Shown here piece by piece: positions 1 to 5,271 of a stretch of DNA of 6,281 bases (position 1 is its first letter; every line of letters begins with the position of its first letter). The position numbers were made by a program, and so were the translations under genes. Under the pieces are notes generated by a model that had not been told where the DNA came from, did no database searches, and saw only the letters and a program-made list of their open reading frames with translations. This DNA is from Planctomycetota bacterium (lineage in GTDB: Bacteria > Planctomycetota > Phycisphaerae > Sedimentisphaerales > SM23-30), in assembly GCA_022705365.1 (NCBI GenBank), contig JAKJEP010000203.1:1-6281 (forward strand), in the 5' to 3' direction.

Positions 1-196
1 CCGCCGCCTTCCAAAGCTGCTTCGGCCCCCCTTCCGGCCAGGTCAGAGGCAAATCCGTCTCCCGGGAAATCCCATTATAATCCGGCCCCCGCCAGTTCGG
101 CCAGTCCGCCCCCCCGCATTCCGCAGCCCCAAACACCCACCCCAGCCAACCTGAAACCAACACCACTAACCGCAGCTTCTCATCCTGCCTCAGCAT
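1..196 (-). CDS. PQQ-like beta-propeller protein, N-terminal fragment (runs off left edge)
   Basis: This is the first 65 codons of a minus-strand gene that continues beyond base 1. The ATG is at 196-194, and the reading frame is closed by a TGA 21 bases upstream of it, so this is the only ATG start available. Residues 1-6 are charged (MLRQDE), then K-L-R leads into a hydrophobic stretch (about residues 10-26), which looks like a signal peptide with possible cleavage near FGAA. The mature part starts ADWPNWRGPDYNG and continues through ISRETDLP and TWPEGGPKQLW. This WPxWRGPxxxG...WPxGGPxxLW pattern is the characteristic opening of planctomycete secreted PQQ-like (BamB-like) beta-propeller proteins. 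These are usually around 400 residues and their substrate is generally unknown. The propeller blades lie outside the window. The ribosome site is weak (GGATAGG-like). The family call is from motif memory, not a search. Confidence 0.75.
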   Translation of the reverse strand, partial: MLRQDEKLRLVVLVSGWLGWVFGAAECGGADWPNWRGPDYNGISRETDLPLTWPEGGPKQLWKAA

Positions 197-226
197 CCAG
201 CAACCTATCCAAATAACTCATTCAAA

Positions 227-255
227 CTGACATCACGACAACACATGATTATACC
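227..255 (+). promoter_or_regulatory. Possible promoter for the sigma-factor operon
   Basis: CTGACA (227-232, five of six matches to TTGACA) is followed by 17 bases and then TATACC (250-255, four of six matches). It would start transcription near 262 and leave a leader of about 115 bases before the sigma gene. Its -10 box overlaps the -10 box of the divergent promoter. No clear ECF-type (GAAC-like) promoter was found upstream of 377, so autoregulation cannot be shown from the sequence. Confidence 0.28.
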
Positions 256-276
256 CAACCAGACAGCTAATGGCAG
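248..276 (-). promoter_or_regulatory. Sigma70-type promoter for the beta-propeller gene
   Basis: Read on the minus strand, CTGCCA (276-271, four of six matches to TTGACA) is followed by exactly 17 bases and then a perfect TATAAT (253-248). Transcription would start near 241, giving a leader of about 45 bases before the ATG at 196. The promoter has not been tested and is called from the match and spacing only. Confidence 0.5.
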
Positions 277-376
277 GATATTTTGGTATTACAATTAAAT
301 CTATCCCTACCCACAACCAAATTTTTCCAATTCAAACCCATTTTTTTGTAAGTTTTTCCCCCCAAAAGAGTCTAAT

Positions 377-979
377 ATGGCAGATATGGCGGGCAAAAGT
401 ACAGCGATGGAGGCCGATATGGCGCAGCCGGCTGAGACGGAAGACGAGCTTCTGGTCCGGCGGTTTGCCGAAGGTGATTTATCGGTCTTTGACCATATCG
501 TAGAGCGTCATCAGCAGCGGGTGGCGAAACTGGCCTGGCGGCTGCTCGGCTGGACGGATGAGGCGGAAGATGTGGTGCAGGATGTGTTCCTGGCGGCCTA
601 TAAAAAACTGGCTGATTTTCGCGGCCAGGCCAGCCTGGGCAGTTGGCTGACCGCCATAACTATCAATAAATGCAGGACTTGGCGGCGAAAGCGGCTGCTG
701 CGCTGGAAAATCCATTCCGCCGCCCAGCTTGATAACCATACTTGTACGGATGAAAACCATGAACGAACCTTCGATCAGGAAACCTGTAACCAGCTTCGAC
801 GTACTATCCAAATACTACCTGCCAAATTGCGGGAAGTAGTGATACTGAGGTATCTGGAGGAAATGCCCATAGCGGAAATGACCGCCGTTTTGAACGTCAC
901 CGAAAATACCGTCCATGTCCGGCTGAATCGCGCCCGAACCAGACTCCGTGAACATCTGGGAAACCTGTTCGAGGAATAA
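377..979 (+). CDS. ECF-type RNA polymerase sigma factor (sigma-24/RpoE family)
   Basis: This gene encodes a cytoplasmic extracytoplasmic-function sigma factor of 200 residues that would direct RNA polymerase to a specific promoter set. Sigma region 2 covers about residues 21-105, with the core-binding and -10-recognition helices (DEAEDVVQDVFLAAYKKL, 61-78) and the FRGQASLGSWL segment (81-91). A polar linker of about 35 residues follows. Region 4 covers about 145-193, with LPAKLREVVILRYLEEMPIAEM and a helix-turn-helix through TENTVHVRLNRARTRLRE. There is no extra C-terminal domain. Four in-frame ATGs open the frame (377, 386, 407, 419). The one at 377 has AAAGAG 6 bases upstream. The one at 419 has a much better GGAGG 5 bases upstream and gives 186 residues, close to a minimal ECF factor, so it may be the true start. 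The next gene begins 3 bases after the stop. The family is certain, but the target genes are unknown. Confidence 0.93.
   Translation: MADMAGKSTAMEADMAQPAETEDELLVRRFAEGDLSVFDHIVERHQQRVAKLAWRLLGWTDEAEDVVQDVFLAAYKKLADFRGQASLGSWLTAITINKCRTWRRKRLLRWKIHSAAQLDNHTCTDENHERTFDQETCNQLRRTIQILPAKLREVVILRYLEEMPIAEMTAVLNVTENTVHVRLNRARTRLREHLGNLFEE
409..413 (+). promoter_or_regulatory. Strong internal ribosome site favouring a sigma start at 419
   Basis: GGAGG at 409-413 lies 5 bases before the in-frame ATG at 419. This is the strongest Shine-Dalgarno match near the start of the sigma gene. The first conserved residues (TEDELLVRRF) begin just after it, so nothing conserved would be lost by starting here. 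Confidence 0.5.
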
Positions 980-982
980 ACC

Positions 983-1612
983 ATGAACGAAGAAAATTTG
1001 AAAAATCTGCTGCATCAGATCGACCGGACCACCAGCCCCCCACCGATCCCTGCCGGTCTGGCCCATCGGGTCCGCCAAAAAGCAGCCCGCCAAAAAAGAT
1101 GGGCTATTGCCATCCCCTCCGCGGCTGCGGCCTTGCTGGTTCTGGCAGCCACAATGTTTATATTAACCAAAAATGAGCAACCCGCCGCCAGACCGATACC
1201 AAATATAGAAAAACCGTCGCTGATGGCGGAAAATTCGTCCGTATCCCCAGCCGAAATAGCCCGCCTGCAAACAGAAATCGACCAGCTCAAAGCGGAGGCG
1301 GACGCCCGCATGAAGATCGTGCAGGAGCTGATCGCCCTGGAGAAAAAGCGGAAGACGCTGGATGAACTGGAGCGGAAGCTGGCCTCCATGAAAGATCCGC
1401 TGGAGGAAGTCCGCCAGCAGGTGGAGAAGGCCGCGTTCGTGCTGGTCTATCAGGCCGATCGCAAGCTCAGCGAATACAACCTCCGCGATTCGGCCCTGGC
1501 TGACTATCATCAGGCGGTGAAATATTTTCCCGATACTCTGGCTGCTCAAAAAGCCCGGCAAAAAATTACCGAACTCGAAACCTCTCAAAATTTGAAAGGA
1601 GATTTATTATGA
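983..1612 (+). CDS. Single-pass membrane protein, putative anti-sigma factor with coiled coil and TPR-like tail
   Basis: This 209-residue protein is not assigned to a named family. Residues 1-39 form a short basic cytoplasmic segment (LLHQIDR, then PAGLAHRVRQKAARQKR). One membrane helix spans about 40-62, and the positive charges before it predict an inside N-terminus. A proline-rich spacer runs to about 88. A coiled coil rich in E, K, L and Q covers about 90-150. The end (about 155-197, with SALADYHQAVKYFPDTLAAQKARQKI) resembles one TPR-like helical pair, as in periplasmic tetratricopeptide proteins. The start has GAGGA (971-975) 7 bases upstream, inside the end of the sigma gene. Its position directly after an ECF sigma gene, its topology and its PAxLAxRVRxKA segment suggest an anti-sigma role. 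It contains no cysteine at all, so it cannot be a zinc-binding (HxxxCxxC) anti-sigma factor. It overlaps the next gene by 4 bases. The anti-sigma role is inference. Confidence 0.8.
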   Translation: MNEENLKNLLHQIDRTTSPPPIPAGLAHRVRQKAARQKRWAIAIPSAAAALLVLAATMFILTKNEQPAARPIPNIEKPSLMAENSSVSPAEIARLQTEIDQLKAEADARMKIVQELIALEKKRKTLDELERKLASMKDPLEEVRQQVEKAAFVLVYQADRKLSEYNLRDSALADYHQAVKYFPDTLAAQKARQKITELETSQNLKGDLL

Positions 1613-2898
1613 AGTCAAGAATCCTGATAACTTTTTTAAATACAATTGTTTTTGCATCTTCTATGGCATCTGCTCAACCGGGAGGGGGAATGGGGGCGGT
1701 AATGCCGGGCCAATCCATTGCAGACAATTCCAATCCCAGTCTCTCTTGCTTGATTAAAATTGACATCGCACCAGAAATATTGGCATTAAATCCGGAAATT
1801 CTCCAAACCTTGCTAAATAGCCCTTTTATTAAAGAGTTTAACCAAAAATTAGATGATTCGGATTTCCTTGACAACGTAATGGGGAATGTAAATATTTGTG
1901 TTGACATGTTAGCCTCTGCTCCCCAGCCATCTGGCGCACCATTGGGTATGATGATGGCTACGCCAGGCGGCGGCCGATCGATGCCCGCATGGGAAAACCA
2001 GATAGGCGGTCAATTATATAAAATCCGCCTAACCAGCCGTCTTATTGATGATGAAACGCTAACAGCAAATGCCGCAGAGATATTTAAGCAGATTGCCACC
2101 CGTCTGGATACAACACTCAGACAGGAATTCGACAAATACCTGGGAGAATTGAGTCGTCAACGGGAAATAGCCATAACCAATCAGAACAAAACACAAAACG
2201 AAATGGACAATTTGCAGCGTTCGGAAATGGTATTACAAGAGGAGGCCGGCCAGAGTAATTTATCCCGCGAAGCCATTTTAAACCAGATGAAAGACCTGGA
2301 AAATGAAAGGCAACAACTGCAAATGAATCTGGCGTCATTACAGGCCCGCCGCGAAGCCATCAATCGGGAAACAGCAGAAATATCGAAACGTATGGAAGAC
2401 AAAATGGGTAATGACCCGGTCATCGGGAATCTAAAGGAAATATTGGAATTAAATATAAATAAAAGGGCCCTGGCAAAACAAATGGTTGAAAACGGAACAG
2501 CCCCACAAACCGAAATTTCCGAGCCGGAGGAAAAAATTGCCCGTACCCAGATCGAAATCGCGGAACGTCAGGAAGAATTAAAAAAACAGGCGGGCGGATC
2601 GTCGGAAAAGTGGAGTAACGAACTTTCCGAAATGGCGATTCAAACGGCAGAGATGGAAGCCCGTTTAAATTTTGTGAATAACCAGCTAGCACAGATGAAG
2701 GAAAAAAATCTGCTGGCATTGGCGTATCAATATGAGCGGGAGGTGGTGATGAAAATGGGGCTGGTGCGGGAAACCTATGAACAGGCTGGCTGGATGGTCC
2801 ATAATTTGCAGAGGCAAATGGATTCCATGCAGCCGCCCAGTGTAACCATCCTCGGCGGGCAGCCGGAACCGGAAGAAAAGAAGGCAGAAGAAAAATAA
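1609..2898 (+). CDS. Secreted coiled-coil protein of unknown function, third gene of the sigma operon
   Basis: This 429-residue protein is not recognised as a named family. A signal peptide covers residues 1-22 with an A-S-A cleavage site before QPGGGMG, so the product is probably periplasmic. No other membrane segment is visible. A globular region (about 40-165) holds the only two cysteines (C47 and C97), and a Met/Gly-rich stretch lies near 103-125 (PLGMMMATPGGG). Residues about 170-385 are almost wholly charged heptad-like helix. At about 281-325 the pattern KQMVENGTAPQTEISEPEEK followed by a second helix recalls the helical hairpins of TolC and HlyD-type proteins. The tail is QPPSVTILGG and then a Pro/Glu/Lys end. 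Its start has AAAGGAG (1595-1601) 7 bases upstream and overlaps the previous stop as ATGA, so the two genes are probably translationally coupled. The first 300 bases are much more AT-rich than the gene before. A role as an envelope partner of the sigma/anti-sigma pair is inference. Confidence 0.82.
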   Translation: MKSRILITFLNTIVFASSMASAQPGGGMGAVMPGQSIADNSNPSLSCLIKIDIAPEILALNPEILQTLLNSPFIKEFNQKLDDSDFLDNVMGNVNICVDMLASAPQPSGAPLGMMMATPGGGRSMPAWENQIGGQLYKIRLTSRLIDDETLTANAAEIFKQIATRLDTTLRQEFDKYLGELSRQREIAITNQNKTQNEMDNLQRSEMVLQEEAGQSNLSREAILNQMKDLENERQQLQMNLASLQARREAINRETAEISKRMEDKMGNDPVIGNLKEILELNINKRALAKQMVENGTAPQTEISEPEEKIARTQIEIAERQEELKKQAGGSSEKWSNELSEMAIQTAEMEARLNFVNNQLAQMKEKNLLALAYQYEREVVMKMGLVRETYEQAGWMVHNLQRQMDSMQPPSVTILGGQPEPEEKKAEEK

Positions 2899-2922
2899 GC
2901 AGCATTTTTTTCATAAAAACCG

Positions 2923-2956
2923 ACCGGCTCCTATTTCTATATGGGCCGGTTTTTTT
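2923..2956 (+). terminator. Rho-independent terminator of the sigma operon
   Basis: ACCGGCTC (2923-2930) pairs with GGGCCGGT (2943-2950) in an 8-bp stem with one U-G pair. The loop is 12 bases and a run of seven T follows (2950-2956). It starts 25 bases after the stop of the coiled-coil gene. Confidence 0.75.
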
Positions 2957-2967
2957 GTGAATAGGGA

Positions 2968-2996
2968 TTGATAGATTCGCCCCTGCTCCATAAAAT
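2968..2996 (+). promoter_or_regulatory. Near-consensus sigma70-type promoter for the SDR gene pair
   Basis: TTGATA (2968-2973, five of six matches to TTGACA) is followed by exactly 17 bases and then TAAAAT (2991-2996, five of six matches to TATAAT). Transcription would start near 3003, about 27 bases before the ATG at 3031. It lies just after the preceding terminator, which fits a new transcription unit. Confidence 0.6.
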
Positions 2997-3030
2997 CAGA
3001 TAGTTCGATTCTTTATAAGAGAGCAGGAGT

Positions 3031-3975
3031 ATGTCAGAACGGGTTATTATAACGGGTGCGACAGGTTTTATCGGCGGCGCCTTGTGCCGGCATCTGGCTG
3101 GGTGCGGTTACGAAGTGATTGCCCTTACCCGCCTTGGTAATCCCCGCCGCCCGGAACTGCCGAATATCCGGATGGTCGAGTGGGATGCCGTCACCTGCGC
3201 CGGCTGGACCGAATATGCCGATGGGGCTTATGCCATCATCAATCTGGCCGGCGAAAATGTCGGTACGGGGAGCTGGACGGCTGAGAAAAAGAGCAAAATC
3301 CTCGGCAGCCGCCTCAATGCCATCGCCGCCGTACTCGAAGCGGTGGAGCAAGCCCTTCGTAAGCCCCGGCTTATCATCCAGGCCTCCGCCATCGGCTATT
3401 ACGGCAGCCGGGATGAGCAGATTCTGGATGAGCAAGCCGCCCCCGGCCGGGGCTTCCTGGCGGAGGTCTGCCGGCAATGCGAAAAAAAATCCGCCCGTTT
3501 TTTTGATTTCCCCATCCGCTGCGCTATAATCAGGTTAGCGGCGGTTTTAGGGCCGACCGGCGGCATATTAACCCAGCTCATTCCGCTTTTCCGGAAGTTT
3601 CTGGGAGGCTGTCCCGGCAGCGGCCAACAGTGGTTCTCGTGGATCCACCTGGCCGACGCGATAGGAGCGATAGAATTCATTATGAAAAACGAAACAGCAC
3701 AGGGCATATGGAATCTCTCCGCCCCCCATCCGGTGCGGGCGAAGGAATTTTATACCCGCTTAGGCCAGGTCCTGCACCGCCCCTCCGCTCTGCCCATCCC
3801 GGCCCTCACCCTGAAACTGCTGCTGGGCGACAAAGCCCGGGAACTAATCCTGGCCAGCCAGCGGGTACTGCCCCAACATCTGCTGGAGGCCGGCTTTACG
3901 TTCCGTTTTCCCGATATCCGGGAGGCGTTACTGGATAGTATAGAGTCCTCAAAAATAAAGGAGAATTCCCTATGA
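3031..3975 (+). CDS. TIGR01777-type NAD(P)-binding epimerase-like SDR protein (YfcH/SDR39U1-like)
   Basis: This 314-residue cytoplasmic protein belongs to the extended short-chain dehydrogenase group whose members include E. coli YfcH and human SDR39U1. Its reaction is not firmly known. The N-terminal Rossmann motif is GATGFIG (9-15), followed by NLAGENV (71-77), ASAIGYYG with the expected active-site tyrosine region (118-125), and the family signature GSGQQWFSWIHLADAI (187-202). The C-terminal DUF1731-type region covers about 257-305, with GDKARELILASQRVLPQHLLEAGF. Length and domain order are normal for the family and no motif is missing. The start ATG gives the usual MSERVIITGATG opening. 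Upstream, AGGAG sits only 1 base from the ATG, while AAGAGAG (3017-3023) is 7 bases away and is the more plausible ribosome site. It overlaps the next gene by 4 bases. The codons are GC-rich and uniform. Confidence 0.93.
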   Translation: MSERVIITGATGFIGGALCRHLAGCGYEVIALTRLGNPRRPELPNIRMVEWDAVTCAGWTEYADGAYAIINLAGENVGTGSWTAEKKSKILGSRLNAIAAVLEAVEQALRKPRLIIQASAIGYYGSRDEQILDEQAAPGRGFLAEVCRQCEKKSARFFDFPIRCAIIRLAAVLGPTGGILTQLIPLFRKFLGGCPGSGQQWFSWIHLADAIGAIEFIMKNETAQGIWNLSAPHPVRAKEFYTRLGQVLHRPSALPIPALTLKLLLGDKARELILASQRVLPQHLLEAGFTFRFPDIREALLDSIESSKIKENSL

Positions 3976-4358
3976 ATCTCAAGGAATATTTCGAAAAAAC
4001 CGAAGGCACCGGAGTCCTGGCCACGGCAGACGCCGAGGGCCGGGTCGATGTAGCACTATATGCCCGCCCGCACGTCATCGAAGATAACACCGTCGCCTTC
4101 ATCATGCGGGAGCGGCTCAGCCACCATAACCTCCGCTCCAATCCCCAGGCCGCTTACCTGTTCATCGAAAAGGGGCCGGGCTATAAAGGCAAGCGGATCT
4201 ACCTGACCATGCTCCGTGAAGAAACCAATACCGATCTGATCAAGCAGTTGGTCCGCAAGGAACACGGCATGGACAATCCGAAAGACGATGCCAATCGTTA
4301 CCTGGTCTTCTTCCACGTGGACAAGGAGCGGCCCTTAATCGGCGACCATCATGTATGA
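3972..4358 (+). CDS. Pyridoxamine 5'-phosphate oxidase-like, FMN-binding split-barrel protein
   Basis: This small 128-residue cytoplasmic protein has the pattern of the pyridoxamine 5'-phosphate oxidase-like split-barrel fold. An N-terminal helix (MNLKEYFEKT) leads into the strand GTGVLATADAEGRVDVALYARP (12-33). Next come VAFIMRERLSHHNLRSNPQAAYLFIEKG (41-68), where the family places flavin-phosphate contacts, and a C-terminal YLVFFHVDKERPL. Members bind FMN, F420 or haem, so the cofactor and substrate cannot be read from the sequence. It is much shorter than true PdxH and lacks that enzyme's C-terminal part, so it is unlikely to be the vitamin B6 enzyme. AAAGGAG (3957-3963) lies 8 bases before the ATG, which overlaps the stop of the SDR gene as ATGA, so the two are probably co-translated. 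Its stop is 22 bases from the stop of the convergent DUF1080 gene. Confidence 0.87.
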   Translation: MNLKEYFEKTEGTGVLATADAEGRVDVALYARPHVIEDNTVAFIMRERLSHHNLRSNPQAAYLFIEKGPGYKGKRIYLTMLREETNTDLIKQLVRKEHGMDNPKDDANRYLVFFHVDKERPLIGDHHV

Positions 4359-4380
4359 CTGGATTTTCGGGTAAACCGAA

Positions 4381-5085
4381 TCATTTCAGCGGCGCAATCC
4401 GGATATTCCGATACGCCACGGGGCCGTGATTTCCCTGGAACATCAGCGGACCGGCTGCATTTTCTTTTTCGGTGACGCCGCCGGGAGTCTGGGCGGGCAT
4501 TTCCAGATCCTTATGAAGAATCTGCCCGTTGAGTTCTACTTTGATAAATTTGGCGTTGGCGATTTTATTACCGGAGGCGTCAAATTTCGGGGCCTGAAAG
4601 TCAATCACATATTTTTGCCACTGGCCCGGCTTTTTGCAGGCATTTACCGGCGCCGGCGCCGCCCCATAAATGGCTCCCATGTCGCCCGGCCCCATGGTCT
4701 CCCGGCCGTAACTGTCCAGCACCTGAATCTCATACTCTCCCATCACATAAACACCTGAGTTGGAATCTTTCGGCACCATCAGCTCCAGTTCGATATGGCA
4801 ATCCCCGAATTTTTCCTTCGTATAAATATCCAGGCTGTCATTATGCTGCCGGGGCAGATTGATCATCTCGCCGCTGCCGGGTTTGGCCGCTAGCATCTTC
4901 GGATCATCGGCTGCGAGTTCCGCCTTGCCCACCACCCATTTGCTGGCCGCCGGGTCTCCCTTCACTACCCAGTTATTCAAATCTTTCCCGTTAAACGGAA
5001 CTGTGGCGTTGGACTGACACCCAACCCCAAGTGTATAGAAAAGCGTCATGCTAACCACAAAAACGATTGACCGTACTGTCTTCAT
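4381..5085 (-). CDS. Secreted DUF1080 (3-keto-disaccharide hydrolase-like) protein, possible lipoprotein
   Basis: This 234-residue exported protein has one DUF1080 domain, a concanavalin-like beta-sandwich now linked to hydrolysis of 3-keto-glycosides and abundant in Planctomycetota and Bacteroidota. Residues 1-22 form a signal sequence ending LGVGC (C23). The cysteine suggests lipid attachment, but position -3 is Gly where Leu is usual, so the lipoprotein call is uncertain. Domain landmarks are PFNGKDLNNW (30-39), FGDCHIELELMV (93-104), NSGVYVMGEYEIQVLDSYG (109-127), GAIYGAAPAPVNACKKPGQW (137-156), and GPLMFQGNHGPVAYRNIRI (212-230) at the end. The family's usual features are present in order, so the gene looks intact. 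AAAGGA (5097-5092) lies 6 bases before the ATG. It appears to be transcribed alone from an extended -10 promoter. Whether this copy is an active hydrolase or only binds glycans cannot be told from the sequence. Confidence 0.92.
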   Translation of the reverse strand: MKTVRSIVFVVSMTLFYTLGVGCQSNATVPFNGKDLNNWVVKGDPAASKWVVGKAELAADDPKMLAAKPGSGEMINLPRQHNDSLDIYTKEKFGDCHIELELMVPKDSNSGVYVMGEYEIQVLDSYGRETMGPGDMGAIYGAAPAPVNACKKPGQWQKYVIDFQAPKFDASGNKIANAKFIKVELNGQILHKDLEMPAQTPGGVTEKENAAGPLMFQGNHGPVAYRNIRIAPLK

Positions 5086-5163
5086 CTTTTGTCCTTTCCT
5101 GTGAAATATTTGCTTTAACGATTTTTTTACCTAGGAAAAACGCAGAATTATTCTTGTGATACC

Positions 5164-5172
5164 ATTATAGCA
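5164..5172 (-). promoter_or_regulatory. Extended -10 promoter for the DUF1080 gene
   Basis: Read on the minus strand, TGC (5172-5170) directly precedes a perfect TATAAT (5169-5164), the TGnTATAAT form of an extended -10 promoter. No good -35 box lies at 16-18 bases, which is typical of this class. Transcription would start near 5157, leaving a leader of about 70 bases. A near-perfect palindrome AGAATTATTCT (5144-5154 region) sits just after the predicted start and could be an operator, but no regulator is identified. Confidence 0.5.
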
Positions 5173-5214
5173 GCCAACAAAGAAATAAAAATATTTATTT
5201 CCCTTTCCGGCAAT

Positions 5215-5249
5215 AAAAAAGGCCGGTTGCTTTCCGGGCAACCAGCCTT
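5215..5249 (-). terminator. Rho-independent terminator of the secretin gene
   Basis: On the minus strand AAGGCTGGTTGC (5249-5238) pairs with GCAACCGGCCTT (5230-5219) in a 12-bp stem that is complete if one U-G pair is allowed. The loop is 7 bases and the descending arm ends in a run of six T (5220-5215). On the plus strand the same position is a C-A mismatch and there is no long T run, so the hairpin is oriented for the minus-strand gene. It begins 22 bases after the secretin stop. Confidence 0.85.
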
Positions 5250-5271
5250 ATTTTCAGCTTCTGGTGCTTTT

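Noticed and set aside
270..503. Plus-strand open frame of 77 codons across the start of the sigma gene
   Set aside because: It overlaps the clear sigma-factor frame, has no ribosome site and its translation has no recognisable pattern.
1163..1588. Long minus-strand open frame opposite the membrane-protein gene
   Set aside because: It lies antisense to a gene with good ribosome site, operon spacing and a sensible domain order. It is a shadow of GC-rich codons.
2420..2914. Minus-strand open frame of 164 codons with a hydrophobic start, opposite the coiled-coil gene
   Set aside because: The translation is rich in Pro, Phe and Ser, as expected from the reverse complement of a Glu/Lys/Gln-rich coiled coil, and it crosses into the terminator region.
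3034..3477. Minus-strand open frame opposite the SDR gene
   Set aside because: It is fully antisense to a well-supported family member and has no recognisable motifs.
4366..4380. TTCGG-GTAAA-CCGAA hairpin between the two convergent stop codons
   Set aside because: The stem is only 5 bp and no T run follows on either strand, so it does not support a terminator call.
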